Shown in pieces: positions 35,759-47,949 of a DNA stretch of 64,000 bases (its first letter is position 1; every line of letters begins with the position of its first letter). The notes below the pieces were generated by a model. It was given only the letters and a program-made list of their open reading frames with translations, searched no databases and had not been told where the DNA came from. The translations under genes and the position numbers were made by a program. Origin of the DNA: Hordeum vulgare subsp. vulgare (Eukaryota; Streptophyta; Magnoliopsida; Poales; Poaceae); assembly GCF_904849725.1 (NCBI RefSeq), contig NC_058518.1:418817081-418881080 (forward strand), in the 5' to 3' direction.

Positions 35759-37895
35759 TTCCATCACCTTTTGCCTAGCTAAGGGCGTTACACAATAGTG
35801 CTTGTTGGGAGGCAACCCAACGAATCTATCCTTTTTCTTTCTGTTTTGTGTTTTCCACACTTTCATAATTCTGTTATGATTGTGTTTTTTGTGTTTCTTT
35901 TTGCGTTTGTGCCAAGCAAAACCGTTATGATTAGTCTTGGGGATGATCGTTTGGTCATGCTGGAAAAGACAGAAACTTTCTGCTCACGAAAAGAATTTTA
36001 ATTTTTTTTTTGTAAGAGCTTTTGAGTTGATTCTTTTTACTTCTAATTTCTACGCAAATTATTCAAACTTTAGTAATTTTTCAGAATTTTTGAAGTAGCG
36101 GAAGTATACGAAGTATACAGATTGCTACAGACTGGTCTGCTGTTAACAGATTCTGTTTTTGTTGAGTTGGTTGCTTATTTTGATGAAACTATGGATAGTA
36201 TCGGGGGTATTAGCCATGGAAGATTGAAAATACAGTAACCCAACATCACCATAAGTAGAATTTAAGTTTGCTACAGTTCCTAAGGAAGTGGTGGTTTGTT
36301 TTCTTATACTAATGTTATCACGAGTTTCTGTTTAAGTTTCGTGTTGTGAAGTTTTCAAGTTTTGGGTGAAGTTCTTATGGACAAAAAGATAAAGAGTGGC
36401 AAGAGCTCAAGCTTGGGAATGCCCAAGGCACCCCAAGATGATTCAAGGATGCCGTAAAATCCAAAGCTCGCGGATGCCCCGGGAAGCCATCCCCTCTTTC
36501 GTCTTCAATCCATCGGTAACGTTACTCGGGGCTATATTTTTATTCACCACATGTTATGTGTTTTGCTTGGAGCGTCTTTTATCATAGGAGTCTTTTATTT
36601 TTGTTGTGTCACAATCATACTTGCTGCACACCTAGAGAGAGAGACATTCACTCACCGTGATTTTGTCGAGCTTCACTTATATCCTTTGGTAGACAATTCA
36701 GCTCACAGGTGCTTCACTTATATCTTTTGAGCTAGTTGATTTTGCTCTATGTGCTTCACTTATATCTTTTAGAGCACGGCGGTGCGTGGCTTGGTAGTTG
36801 ATCTATTCTTTGAAAGTAGTCTCAAAAAGGGGTAGTTATCCAAAGGGATATGAAAACTTCCACCTTCATATGCATTGAATAGTTAGCGAAGTTTGATTCA
36901 TTTCAATTAGTTCTGAGTTGTGGTTGTGGTAATATTGAATTTATGCTAGTAAGGTGTTGTGGATCTAGAAATACTTGTGTTGAAGTTAGTGATTCTCGTA
37001 GCATGCACGTATGGTGAACCGCTATGTGATGAAGTCTAAGCATGATTAGTCTATTGATTGTCATCCTTTGTGTGGCGGTCGGGATCGTGCGATGGTTTAT
37101 ACCTACCAACCCTTCCCCTAGGAGTATGTGTTGAATGCTTTGTTTCGATTACTACTAAAACTTTTGCAATAAGTATATGAGTTCTTTATGACTAATGTTG
37201 AGTCCATGGTTTAGATGCACTTTCACCTTCCACCATCACTATCTTCTTAGTGCCGTGCAACTTTCGCCGGTGCACAAAACCCACCATTAGCCTCCCTCAA
37301 AACAGCCACCATACCTACCTACTATGGCTTTTTCAAAGTCATTCCAAGATATATTGCCATGCAACTACCACCATGACATGTGCCACCACGTCTACATTGC
37401 CATTGCATGATCGTAAGATAGCTAGCAATGTCTATGCCATGCTAGATCATTGTCACCGTACGCTACCGAAGGCATTCCATATAGAGTCATCATTGTTCTA
37501 AGTTTTGAGTTGTAAGTGTGATGATCATCATTGATGGAGCATTGTCCCATGTGAGGAAATAAAAGAGGCCAGCGAAGCCCATATACAAAAAGAGGCTAAA
37601 GATGCCCACCAAAAAAAAATATAAAAAAAAGAGGCCAAAGAGCCCACCAAAAAAATGAGAGAAAAAGAGAGAAGGTTCAATGCTACTATCCTTTCACACT
37701 TGTGCTTATTAAGCACCATGATCGTCATGATTGAGAGTCTCTCGTTTTGTCACCACCATATAGCTAGTGGGAAATTTTCATTATATAACTTGGCTTGCAT
37801 ATTCCAATGATAGGCTTCCTCAAATTTGCCTTAGGTCTTCGTGAGCAAGCAAGTTGGATGCACACCCACTAGTTTTCTTTAAGAGCTTTCACATA
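35759..37895 (+). other. 3' region of element C, non-coding
   Basis: Contains phrases typical of the 3' parts of Triticeae Athila-type elements, such as GTTGGGAGGCAACCCAACG near 35809. A short tandem near 36668-36775 repeats TTCACTTATATCTTTTGAGC three times. An A-rich GAGGCCAAAGA-type repeat lies near 37560-37640. No gene is recognised. Confidence 0.6.
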
Positions 37896-38658
37896 CTCTA
37901 CAACTTGCAAAATAGGATCTAAAACACACATATATTGGCGACAACATAACAGGTTCAGATCTGAATTCATGGCACTCGGGACCTAGTGACAAGCATCAAG
38001 CATAGCCAAGTAGTAGCAACATCAATCAAGAACATAGTGGATACTAGGGATCAATCCCCGTCAAGAACTAACTCGATTACATGATAGATCTCATCCAACT
38101 CATCACCGTACAGCAAGCCTACGATGAGATTACTCACGAAAGACGAAGAGCATCATGGAATTGTCGATGGAGAAAGGTTGATGATGACGATGGCGACAAT
38201 TTCCCTTCTCCGGAGCCCAAAACGGACTCCCGATCTGCCCTCCAGATGAAGAACAGGATGTGGCGGCGCCTCCGTATCGCAAAACGTGATGAAACCTTCT
38301 CTCTGATTTTTTCCAGGCGAAACGGAAGATATAGAGCTGAGTTTGGGGGCGGTGGTGCCACGTGGGCCCCACAAGCCTACACGGCGCGGCCTAGGGGGTG
38401 GCCATGGCGTGTGGGCTTGTGGCCCACTGGCACGCCCCCTCCAGTGGATCTTTGCGCATGTATTTTTCTTTTATTCCAGAAAAAATTCCGTAAATTTTCA
38501 GGACATTCCGAGAACTTTTATTTCTGCACAAAAACAACATCATGGCAATTCTGCTGAAAACAGCGTCAGTCCGGGTTAGTTCCATTCAAATCATGCCAAT
38601 TATAGTCCAAAACAAGGGCAAAAGAGTTCGGAAAAGTAGATACGACGGAGACGTATCA
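37896..38658 (-). repeat. Fragment F: half of an E-family LTR
   Basis: It matches the right half of the element E LTR (compare 42573-43342 and about 29935-30699) and ends ACGTATCA. The other half is missing; at 37895 it joins the 3' region of element C abruptly. Several substitutions distinguish it from both E LTRs. Confidence 0.85.
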
Positions 38659-38866
38659 GACGCTAGAACAGAAAACAAGGAAAACTAAACTGAACCTATC
38701 ATTTTTATTCTAAGAAACCTAAAGTGAAAGCTTGGAACAGAGGTTTGTGACTCCTCGATTCATCCATCTCATGGTCATCGAAAGAAATCCGTCAATGGGG
38801 TTGATCAAGTCTCCTCGACAAACTTTTTCGAATCGCAAAAGAGAACGGAGAATTTTCGATTAGTCA
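38659..38866 (-). other. Element E sequence after protease
   Basis: About 200 bp of E internal sequence between fragment F and the protease stop; no coding frame. Confidence 0.5.
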
Positions 38867-39425
38867 CTAGGTCACCTCAATGGGGATGTGTATCTCCCCA
38901 ACAAGCAAATCATACTTCATCTTGACACGAGGAATAGGGCATTCAAAGCTCCCAATAAGAATCGATGAAGTTTTTTCGATAGCATTGATGCAATGTACTC
39001 GATATTGTTTCTGCAGAAAGTGCACCGTATGCTCATTACCGTTGACATGGAAAGTGACATTGCCTTTGTTGCTATCTATAACAGCCCCTATGGTGTTCAA
39101 AAAGGGTCTTCCGAGGATGACAGCCATGGCATCGTCCTCGGGAATATCCAAGATAACAAAGTCTGTTAAGATAGTGGTGTTAGCAACCACAACAGGCACA
39201 TCCTCGCAAATGCCGATAGGGAAAGCAGTTCATTTGTCGGCCATTTGCAGAGAGATTTCAGTGGGTGTGAACTAATCCAGTTCAAGCCTACGATAAAGAG
39301 AGAGAGGCATAACACTAACATTGTCTCCAAGGTCACATAACGCAGTTCTAACGTAGTTGCCTTTAATGGAGCAAGGTATAGTGGGCACACTGGGATCACC
39401 TAGTTCCTTAGGAGTTCCACCCTTG
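38867..39425 (-). pseudogene. Element E aspartic protease
   Basis: On the minus strand: NYVRTALCDLGDNVSVMPLS with the active-site form DLGDN (relatives have DLGAS), a TAG after LELD, a TGA shortly after, then VVVANTTILTDFVILDIPED, MAVILGRPFLNTIGAVIDSN and GNEHTVHFLQ. The reading closes at IPIEVT and a stop (38867). It would process gag; the stops and the altered active-site loop make it inactive. Confidence 0.85.
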
Positions 39426-41682
39426 AAAGTGTAATTGGCAAGCATGGCGGAGATCTCAAGATCAGGTATCCACCTTTTATTAGTCACAATATCTTTCATG
39501 TACTTAGCATACGGAGACATCTTGAGCATATTTGTCAAACGCATTTGCACAAAGACGATCATTTCAACGAAGTGCTCAAAATCTTCATCATCCTTTTTCT
39601 TGGATGGTTTGGGAGGAAAGGGCATAGGTTTATGAACCCACGGTTCCCTTTCTTTACCATGCTTCCTAGCAGTGAAGTCATTCTTATCGTATCTTCTATT
39701 CTTAGGTTGTGGGTTATCAAGATCAGGTTCAATCTCCACATCCTTTTCATTGCTAGGTTGAGCATCATCATGAACATCACTATTGATATTATCATTAGGC
39801 TCATGTTCATCACCAGATTGTGTTTCAGCATCAGAGACAGAGGCATCGTTTGAACTCTCAGGTGTAGCAGCAACAGGGTTGCTAGCGTACAGGTTCCTAT
39901 CATCTTTCTTCTTCTTTCTAGGATGACTAGGTGCATCCGTGCTAACTCCTTGACAATCTTGTTCAACTCTCTTCGGATGACCCTCAGGATACAGAAGTTC
40001 CTGGGTTATTCTACCACCTCTAGTAACGACTCTGACGGAGTTGTCATTCAACTCATTGAGCAAGTCATTTTGAGCTTTAAGTACTTGTTCTGAGTAGTAA
40101 CCTTAGAGGCATGTTTACTCAGAAGCTTAAGATCATTGACGTTTCTGTCTACACAAGCACTTAAATGACTAAGTATACGAGCATTCTGTTCCAATTGTCT
40201 GCTAACATAATAATTGAAACTCTGTTGTTTGGCAACAAAGTTATCAAATTCATCCATGCATAAGCTAGCAGGTTTATCAAAAGGAATATCACTCTCATCA
40301 AACCTACGCACAGAATTTACTTCTACAACCTGTATCGGGTTATCAAGACCATAGATATCTTCGATAGGTAGTAGATTTTTGACATCTTCAGATTTAATGC
40401 CTTTCCCTCGCATAGATTTCTTGGCTTCTTGCATATCTTTAGGACTGAGGAATAGGATACCTCTTTTCTTTGGAGTTGGCTTAGGAGGTGGTTCGGGAAT
40501 AGTCCAAGCATTCTCATTGCACAAGATGTTATTCAATAGAATCTCAGCTTGTTCTATGGTTCGTTCCCTAAAAACACTACCGGCACAACTATCTAGATGG
40601 TCTTTAGAAGCATCGGTAAGTCCATTATAGAAGATATCAAGTATTTCGTTCTTCTCAAGAGGGTGATCAGGCAAATCATTCAGTAGCTGGATGAGCCTCC
40701 CCCAAGCTTGTGGGAGACTCTCTTCTTCAGCTTGAGCAAAGTTGTATATTTCCTGCAAGGCAGCTTGCTTCTTATGGGCAGGGAAATATTTTTCAGAGAA
40801 GTAGTAGACCATATCATGGGCACTACACACACAACCAGGAGCAAGAGAAGTGAACCAGGTGTTAGCATCATCCTTTAGTGAGAAAGGAAACAACTTGTGG
40901 ATATAATAGTGGCGGATCTTTTCCTCACTAGTGAATAGGGTGGCTATATCGTGCAGTTTGGTAAGATGGGCTACAACCGTTTCAGACTCATAATCGTGAA
41001 AAGGTTCACATTCGACCAGAGTGATTAACTCAGGGTTGACACAGAATTCATAATCCTTATCGGTCACAAAGATAGGCGAAGTAGCAAACTTTGGGTCATA
41101 TTTCATCCTAGCGTTCAGAGATTTTTCTTTCCACTTGCGCAGTAATTTCTCAACATCATAGCTATCCTTACACGCAAGAAAATCCTCAGCTATCTCTCCC
41201 TCCATAACATAGCGCGTGTCAGGCATAATAGGCAAAGGAGAGCTAGTTCTAGCAGGCAAAATAGCAGGTTCTACTCCAATAGTATCAGCAGTTTCAGAAG
41301 TATCATCACATCTAGCAGCAACTCTAGCAATATGTGCATCAAGGAATGCACCAAGTGGCAAAGCAGTATCAAGCATAGCATCATCAGGCATAGTATCAAG
41401 CATAGCATCATCAGGCATAGTATCAAGCATAGCATCATCAGGCATAGTATCAAGCATGGCATCATCAGGCATAGTATCAAGCATAGCATCATCATAAGCA
41501 TCATGGGCGACAGAAGTAGCATCATCAAGCACAGGCGACATATCAAGATTTCTAGCACGAGGCGAAGTCGCAAACTTACTCAAAACTGAAGGTTTATCAA
41601 GTGCAGAGCTAGATGACAGTTCCTTACCTCTCCTCATAGTGGAAGGCAAGATTTTAGTTCTTGGATCTTTCGGATTCCTCAT
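39426..41682 (-). pseudogene. Element E gag
   Basis: A 544-residue frame starts MRNPKDPRTKILPSTMRRGK at 41682. It holds a 9-residue tandem repeat near residues 60-105, then the capsid-type Retrotrans_gag domain (DDANTWFTSLAPGCVCSAHD, YYFSEKYFPAHKKQ, LPDHPLEKNEILDIFYNGL, about 40950-40600). It closes at 40048 after a one-base loss near 40080. The next frame (40063-39272) carries on with LLYPEGHPKR, an acidic linker and a conserved pre-protease segment (PFPPKPSKKKDDEDFEHFVE). No zinc knuckle is seen, which is usual for Athila gag. It is nearly intact apart from the frameshift. Confidence 0.85.
41370..41500 (-). repeat. 27-bp tandem repeat in element E gag coding for nine residues
   Basis: The unit encodes DAMLDTMPD; four full copies and one partial copy follow each other with almost no base differences, implying recent slippage expansion in frame. 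Confidence 0.92.
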
Positions 41683-41725
41683 AGTGACCAGCAGACGTCA
41701 ATCCCAAGTGACTCGGAGAATATAG

Positions 41726-41745
41726 ATGTGCTTCCCCGGCAACGC
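41726..41745 (-). other. Primer binding site of element E
   Basis: The minus strand reads AGCGCGTTGCCGGGGA about 15 bases after the 5' LTR, a form of the aspartate-tRNA site used by Athila-type elements. Confidence 0.7.
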
Positions 41746-41760
41746 GCTAGAAAAAGGTCT

Positions 41761-43342
41761 TGATAACCCACAAGTATAGGGGATTGCAACAGTTTTTGAG
41801 GGTAGAGTATTCAACCCAAATTTGTTGGTTCGCCAAAGGGGAAGCGAAAGAATATTCTCAAGTATTAGCAGCTGAGTTTGTCAGATTCAACCACACCTGA
41901 AAGATTAGTGTCTGCAAGCAAACGATCAGTAGCAAAGTAGTATGATAGCAACGGTGCCAGAAACGATCTGTTGACGGCAGACTATTCCTAACTATTGTAT
42001 CAATGGCGCCAGTAGGTTGCACGTGGGCGAGTAACTATTCTTCCCCGACAACAGTGTCGGAAAAGATCTTGCAACAAGTAACAGCGAATTAGCAAGGAAT
42101 AACAGTAGCGGCAGCAACAAAGTAACAGCAGTAGCAACAGTCGCAGCAAAGTGGCCCAATCCCTTTGTAGCAAGGGACAAGCCTAAACAAAGTAACATAG
42201 CGAGGACCAGTAGTAAAAGACTCGTAGGAAGTGGATCGGTGATGGATGAGTATGAAGGATGTGATTCATCATGTAACAGCTATAACACGGAGAGATATGT
42301 AACTAGCTCCCGTTCGTCAATCTAATGTAGGCATGTATTCCGTATGTAGTCATACGTGCTTAGGGAAAAGAACTTGCATGACATCTATTGTCCATCCCTC
42401 CCGTGGCAGCGGGGTCCTAATGGAAACTATGGGATACTAACGCTCTCCTTTTAATAAAGAACCGGACCAACGCATTAACACGCGGTGAATACATGAACTC
42501 CTCATACTATGGTCATCTCCGGGAGTGGTTCCGGCTATTGTCACTCTGGGGTTGCCGGGTCATAACACATAGTAGGTGACTACAACTTGCAAGATAGGAT
42601 CTAAAACACACATATATTGGCAACAACATAATAGGTTCAGATCTGAAATCATGGCACTCGGGCCCTAGTGACAAGCATTAAGCATAGCCAAGTAGTAGCA
42701 ACATCAATCTAGAACATAGTGGATACTAGGGATCAATCCCCGTCAAAAACTAACTCGATTACATGATAGATCTCATCCAACTCATCACCGTCCAGCAAGC
42801 CTACGATGAGATTACTCACAAACGATGAAGAGCATCATGGAATTGTCGATGGAGGAAGGTTGATGATGACGATGGCGACGATTTCCCCTCTCCGTAGCCC
42901 CGAACTTACTCCAAATCTGCCCTCGAGATGAAGAACAGGAGGTGGCGGCGCCTCCGTATCGTAAAACATGATGAAACCTTCTCTGTGATTTTTTCCCGTG
43001 CGAGACGGAATAAATAGAGCTGAGTTTGGGGGCGGTGGTTCCATGTGGGCCCCACAAGCCCTCACGGCGCGGCCTAGGGGGTGGTCGCGACCTGTGGGCT
43101 TGTGGCCCACTGGCACGCCCCCTCCGGTGGATCTTTCCGCAGGTATTTTTATTTTATTCCAGAAAAATTCTCCGTAAATTTTCAGGACATTCCGAGAACT
43201 TTTATTTCTGCACAAAAACAACACCATGGCAATTCTGCTGAAAACAGCGTCAGTCCGGGTTAGTTCCATTCAAATCATGCAAATTAGAGTCCAAAACAAG
43301 GGCAAAAGAGTTTGGAAAAGTAGATACGACGGAGACGTATCA
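41761..43342 (-). repeat. 5' LTR of element E
   Basis: 1582 bp, matching 29119-30699 throughout with scattered substitutions. GC-rich self-complementary block near 43045-43110. Right flank ATCAC (43343-43347). Confidence 0.92.
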
Positions 43343-44807
43343 ATCACCATCACATCTTTTGCCTTTAGCATTGTTTTAGTTTGTTCCTTTTCAGTTTTCT
43401 TTCTCTTTCTCTAGCAGTTTAAAAGTCTTAGTATTTAGTATTGAGTTTTGCTTTGAGTCACCCCCGATGTATTCGTGCTCGTGAGCCATATAATAAAGAG
43501 TGTCTTAGTTGAAGGGCTTTGCCTCTTGCCATGATCAAAAGAGTGAGAATAGAACAAAAGCATGAAAGATCATGTAATGATCCTATGGGAAGTGATGGCT
43601 TCACATATAAAAAGGATGATGATTGAAACTTGTTGAGGGTAGGCAAACATACACCTTGGTCATTGTTGCAATTAATAGGAAGTGATAAAGAATGATAGGT
43701 CACATATAAATATATCATCTCTGACACCATCTATGATTGTGAACACTCACTAAACTATTGCATGCCTAGAGGTAGATGTTGGACAAGGAAGACAACATAA
43801 TGAATTGTGTTTGCTTGGTTCCGAACAATGTTATATGATTAGATATCCCTTAGCATGTGACGATTGCTTCCACCTCATATTAGCCAAAACTCCCACACCA
43901 AGTAGAGATACTACTTGTGCATCCATAAACCTTCAAACCAGTTTTACCATGTGAGTCCACCATACCTACCTATGGATTGAATAAGATCCCTCAAGTAAGT
44001 TGTCATCGGTGCAAGCAATAAAAATTGCTTTCTAATATGTATGATCTATTAGTGTGTGGAAAATAACCTTTGTACGAACCTGTGATGAGGAAGACATAAA
44101 AGCGACAGACTGCATAATAAAGTTCTTTATCATAGGAGGCAATATAAAGTGACGTTCCTCCGCACTAAGAGGACACGCATCCAAACCTCAAAAGCGCATG
44201 ACAACCTCTGCTTCCCTCTGCGAAGGGCCTATCTTGTACCTTTACTTTTTGCTCTCGAAAGAGTCATGGTGATCTTCACCAATTCCCTATTTCGCCTTTG
44301 TCTTGGCTAACGTGATATGCTTGGAAAAGATCTATATTCATATGTCAACTTGGAGGTAAGTATTCATAAATTATTATTGTTGACATTACCCTTGAGGTAA
44401 GCAGTTGGGAGGCAAAACTATAAGCCCCTATCTTTCTCTATGTCCAGCTGAAACTTTGATCTCATGAGTACCACGTGAGCTGTAGCAATTGTAGACAACG
44501 AAAGAATGATTGAGTATGTGGATTTGCTTTACAAGCTCTTACTTGACTCTTTCTGATGTTGTGATAAATTGCAATTGCTTCAATGACTAAAGGCTATCGG
44601 TTGTTACTTCTCGGTAAGGATCTTGATCCATGCTTTACTTTGTGAAGGAATTATCACTTTAGCATGAGAGATTATATGTTGGTATTGATGTTCTGATCTT
44701 GATCATGATGCCTGCATGTTCGTATCTTGTTTTGTCGACACCTCTCTCCATAAACATGTGGACATATTTATTGAGCTAGACTTTTGCTTGAGGACAAGCG
44801 AGGTCTA
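43343..44807 (+). other. 3' untranslated region of element B, resumed after element E
   Basis: About 1.5 kb without a conserved frame, continuing the sequence cut at 29118 once the duplicated ATCAC is counted once. Near the end is GAGGACAAGCGAGGTCTAAG, the phrase that precedes the polypurine tract in Athila-type elements. Confidence 0.7.
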
Positions 44808-44820
44808 AGCTTGGGGGAGT
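44808..44820 (+). other. Polypurine tract of element B
   Basis: AGCTTGGGGGAGT directly before the 3' LTR. Confidence 0.85.
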
Positions 44821-46343
44821 TGATACGTCCATTTTGCATCATGTTTTCATGTTGATATTTATTGCTTCTTTGGGTGTTATTTCACTTCACGGTACAATTC
44901 TTATGCCTTTTCTCTCTTATTTTGCAAGGTTTACATGAAGAGGGAGAATGCCGGCAACTGGAATTCTAGCCTGAAAGTGGAGCAAAGTTGAGATACCTAT
45001 TCTGCGCAACTCCAAACGCCGTAAAAATCAACGAGGATTTTTTTCCGAATTTATCAAAAATACTGGGCCGAAGAAGTGACAGAGGGGCGCGAGGGGTTGG
45101 CCACAAGCCTGCACGGCGCGGCCACCCCACCAGGTCGCGCCATGAGGGCTTGTCGGCAACCTGCTGGCCGACTTGCCCCCTCTTTTGCTATATGAAGGGT
45201 TTCGTCCAGGAAAAATCAAGGAGGAGCTTTTTCGTGGATTCGCCGCCGCCACGAGGCGGAACTTGAGCAGAACCAATCTAGAGCTCTGGTAGGACGATCC
45301 TGCCGGGGAAACTTCCCTCCTGGAGGGGGAAATCGTCGCCATCGTCATCACCAACACTCCTCTCATCGGAGAGGACTCGTCACCATCAACATCTTCATCA
45401 GCACCATCTCATCTCCAAACCCTAGTTCATCACTTGTAACCAATCTCCGTCTCGCGACTCCGATTGGTACTTGTAATGTTGCTAGTAGTGTTGATTACTC
45501 TTTGTAGTTGATGCTAGTTGGATTACTTGGTGGAAGAGTTTATGTTCAGATCCTTGATTCTACTCATTACCTCTCTGGTCATGAATATGATTATGCTTTG
45601 TGAGTAGTTACTTTTGTTCCTGAGCACATGGGATAAGTCATGCTAATAGTAGTCATGCGAATTTGGTTTTCGTTCGATATTTTGATGTGTTGTATGTTGT
45701 TTTTCCTCTAGTGGTGTTATGTGAACGTCGACTACATAACACTTCACCATTATTTGGGCCTAGAGGAAGGCATTGGGAAGTAGTAAGTAGATGATGGGTT
45801 GCTAGAGTGACAGAAGCCTAAACCCTAGTTTATGTGTTGCGTCGTAAGGGGCTGATTTGGATCCACTAGTTTAATGCTATGGTTAGACTTTGTATTAATT
45901 CTTCTTTCGTAGTTGCGGATGCTTGCGAGAGGGGTTAATCATAAGTGGGATGCTTGTCCAAGTAAGGGCAGTACCCAAGCGCCGGTCCACCAACATATCA
46001 AACTATCAAAGTAACGAACGCGAATCATATGAACATGATGAAAACTAGCATGACAGAAATTCCCATGTGTCCTCGAGAGCATTTTTCCTCCTATAAGACT
46101 TTGTCTAGGCTTGTCCCTTTCTACAAAAGGGATTGGGCCACTTTGATGCACTGTTGCTACTTTTGTTACTTGTTGCTTGCTACGAATCATCTCACCACAC
46201 AATCACTTGTTACTGACAATTTCAGTGCTTGCAGATATTTCCTTGCTAAAAACCACTTGTCAGATCCTTCTGCTCCTCGTTGGGTTCGACACTCATACTT
46301 ATCAAAAGGACTACGATTGATGCCCTATACTTGTTGGTCATCA
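44821..46343 (+). repeat. 3' LTR of element B
   Basis: Starts TGATACGTCCATTTTGC and ends TTGTTGGTCATCA, 1523 bp. A GC-rich imperfect inverted repeat lies at about 45104-45151 (ACAAGCCTGCACGGCGCGGC against GGTCGCGCCATGAGGGCTTG). The pol frame of element G opens immediately after the last base. Confidence 0.9.
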
Positions 46344-46344
46344 G

Positions 46345-47949
46345 GTAACCACTCGTCAACAATTATCAAACTTTTGTTTGCATCACGCATTTGTTTCGTG
46401 TATTGAACCCCAAAAGGTACATGATGCGCTCGATGATGAGGATTGGCATGAAGCCTCGCATGATGAACTTAACAACTTCGAGCGCAATCAAGTGTGGGAA
46501 CTTGTGCCAAGGCCAACGGAGGAACATAATGTCATTGGAACCAAATGGATCTTTAAGAACAAGCAGGATGCAAATGGTGTTGTCATTCGAAACAAGGCAA
46601 GATTGGTGGCTCAAGGATACTCCCAAGTCAAGGGTATCGACTACAGTGAAACCTTTGCCCCTGTTGCTCGTCTTGAATCTATTCGCATGTTTCTTGCATT
46701 TGCTTCTCATCATGATTTCAAATTGCAACAAATGGATGTGAAGAGTGCATTTCTTAATGGCCCCTTAAATGAGTTGGTATATGTCAAACAACCCCCGGGA
46801 TTCGACGATCCCAAGCTCCCCACTCATGTATACAAACTCAAGAAGGCACTCTACGGCCTTAAACAAGCCCCACGTGCATGGTATGAGTACCTTACTGATT
46901 TGTTGCGAGATCGTGGGTTTGATATTAGGAAAATTGATCCCACCCTTTTTACCAAAAAGGTCAAAGGGGATTTGTTCATATGCCAACTATATGTGGATGA
47001 TATTATATTTGGTTCTCCTAACATATCTTTCAATGAAGAGTTTGCTATGCTAATGACCAAGAAGTTTGAGATGTCTATCATGGGAGAGTTGAAGTTCTTT
47101 CTCGGGTTTGAAATCAAACAAGGAAGAGAAGGAATATTCATCAAACAAGCCAAGTACACTCAAGACATGCTCAAGATATTCAAGCTCGAGGACGTCAAGC
47201 CGGTCAAATTTCCCATGCCAACCAAATGCAAGCTCAACAATGATCCCAATGGTAAAGCAGTGGATCAAAAGGTATATCGCTCCATGATTGGATCCTTACT
47301 TTACCTTTCTGCATCTAGACCAGATATCATGCTGAGTGTGGGAATTTGTGCACGGTTTCAATCTGCACCAAAACAAAGCCACTATGCGGCAGTCAAACGA
47401 GTCTTTCGATTTTTGGCTCATATCCCAAACTTTGGCTTATTGTACCCCAAAGGAGCAAGCTTTAGTTTAGTAGGTTACTCTGACTCAGATTGGGCTGGAG
47501 ACTGTGTCGGAAGTAAGTCAACTTTTGGAGGATGCCAATTCCTTGGTCGCTCTTTGGTAAGTTGGTCTTCGAAGAAACAAAATTGTTTGTCACTTTCTTC
47601 CACCGAGGCTGAGTATGTAGCTTCCGCAAGTTGTTGTGCTCAGTTATTATGGATGAGGAAAACTTTAAAGAATTACGGTGTCACTTGTGACAAAGTGTCT
47701 CTTCTATGTGACAATGAAAGTGCCATCAAGATATCTCTCAATCCGGTGCAACATAGCAAGACCAAGCATATTGATATTCGTCATCATTTCATTCCAGATC
47801 ATATCAAGCAAGGAGATATTGAGGTCCTCTTCATCAACACTCAAGAGCAACTTGTGCATATTTTGACCAAACCTCTAGATGAAGCAAGGTTTCGCGAGTT
47901 AAGGCATGAGCTAAATATCATTGATTCAAGTAATGTGGATTCAAACTAG
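46345..47949 (+). CDS. Element G reverse transcriptase and RNase H (3' part of pol), open
   Basis: Open from the boundary with element B to TAG at 47947-47949, about 534 residues. [74 protein letters not shown] and active site YVDD (46990-47001). RNase [44 protein letters not shown] and [11 protein letters not shown]. All catalytic residues that I know of are present. Upstream gag, protease and integrase are cut away by the insertion of B, so the protein cannot be made from its own start, yet the segment itself shows no lesion. That points to a young G element or very recent insertion of B. Confidence 0.93.
   Translation, partial: VTTRQQLSNFCLHHAFVSCIEPQKVHDALDDEDWHEASHDELNNFERNQVWELVPRPTEEHNVIGTKWIFKNKQDANGVVIRNKARLVAQGYSQVKGIDYSETFAPVARLESIRMFLAFASHHDFKLQQMDVKSAFLNGPLNELVYVKQPPGFDDPKLPTHVYKLKKALYGLKQAPRAWYEYLTDLLRDRGFDIRKIDPTLFTKKVKGDLFICQLYVDDIIFGSPNISFNEEFAMLMTKKFEMSIMGELKFFLGFEIKQGREGIFIKQAKYTQDMLKIFKLEDVKPVKFPMPTKCKLNNDPNGKAVDQKVYRSMIGSLLYLSASRPDIMLSVGICARFQSAPKQSHYAAVKRVFRFLAHIPNFGLLYPKGASFSLVGYSDSDWAGDCVGSKSTFGGCQFLGRSLVSWSSKKQNCLSLSSTEAEYVASASCCAQLLWMRKTLKNYGVTCDKVSLLCDNESAIKISLNPVQHSKTKHIDIRHHFIPDHIKQGDIEVLFINTQEQLVHILTKPLDEARFRELRHELNIIDSSNVDSN

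Larger units (their letters stand above)
32737..37895 (+). mobile_element. Element C: truncated Athila-type gag-protease element
   Basis: It starts with a full 5' LTR (32737-34283), followed by a primer site, gag, protease and a long 3' region with no RT or integrase. It breaks off at 37895 without a 3' LTR, directly against LTR fragment F. It lies inside element E in the opposite orientation. No matching target duplication is found (GCTCC on the left, GACGC after F), so later deletion or rearrangement is likely. Confidence 0.75.
29119..43342 (-). mobile_element. Element E: gag-protease-only Athila-type retrotransposon with exact target duplication
   Basis: The two LTRs (29119-30699 and 41761-43342) share the same ends, TGATACGT...GGGTTATCA on the minus strand. 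They are flanked by ATCAC on both sides (29114-29118 and 43343-43347), proving they belong to one insertion across 14.2 kb. The order is 5' LTR, primer site, gag, protease, then 3' region, polypurine tract and 3' LTR. RT, RNase H and integrase are absent. A foreign block (32737-38658, C plus F) sits where pol would be. E depends on enzymes from elsewhere. Confidence 0.9.
25179..46343 (+). mobile_element. Element B: Athila-lineage Ty3/gypsy retrotransposon, 5' part outside window
   Basis: The visible part runs from the RT region through RNase H, integrase, a short extra ORF, a long 3' untranslated region, a polypurine tract (44808-44820) and the 3' LTR (44821-46343). The FMDDFSVYG active site and the wording of RT and integrase are typical of Athila. 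Element A removed its left half from view; element E (29119-43342) is inserted before the 3' untranslated region. B itself interrupts the pol gene of G. Confidence 0.88.

Noticed and set aside
37520..37730. Separate small gene near the A-rich repeat
   Set aside because: Low-complexity A-rich tract with repeated GAGGCCAAAGA-type units; any frame is accidental.
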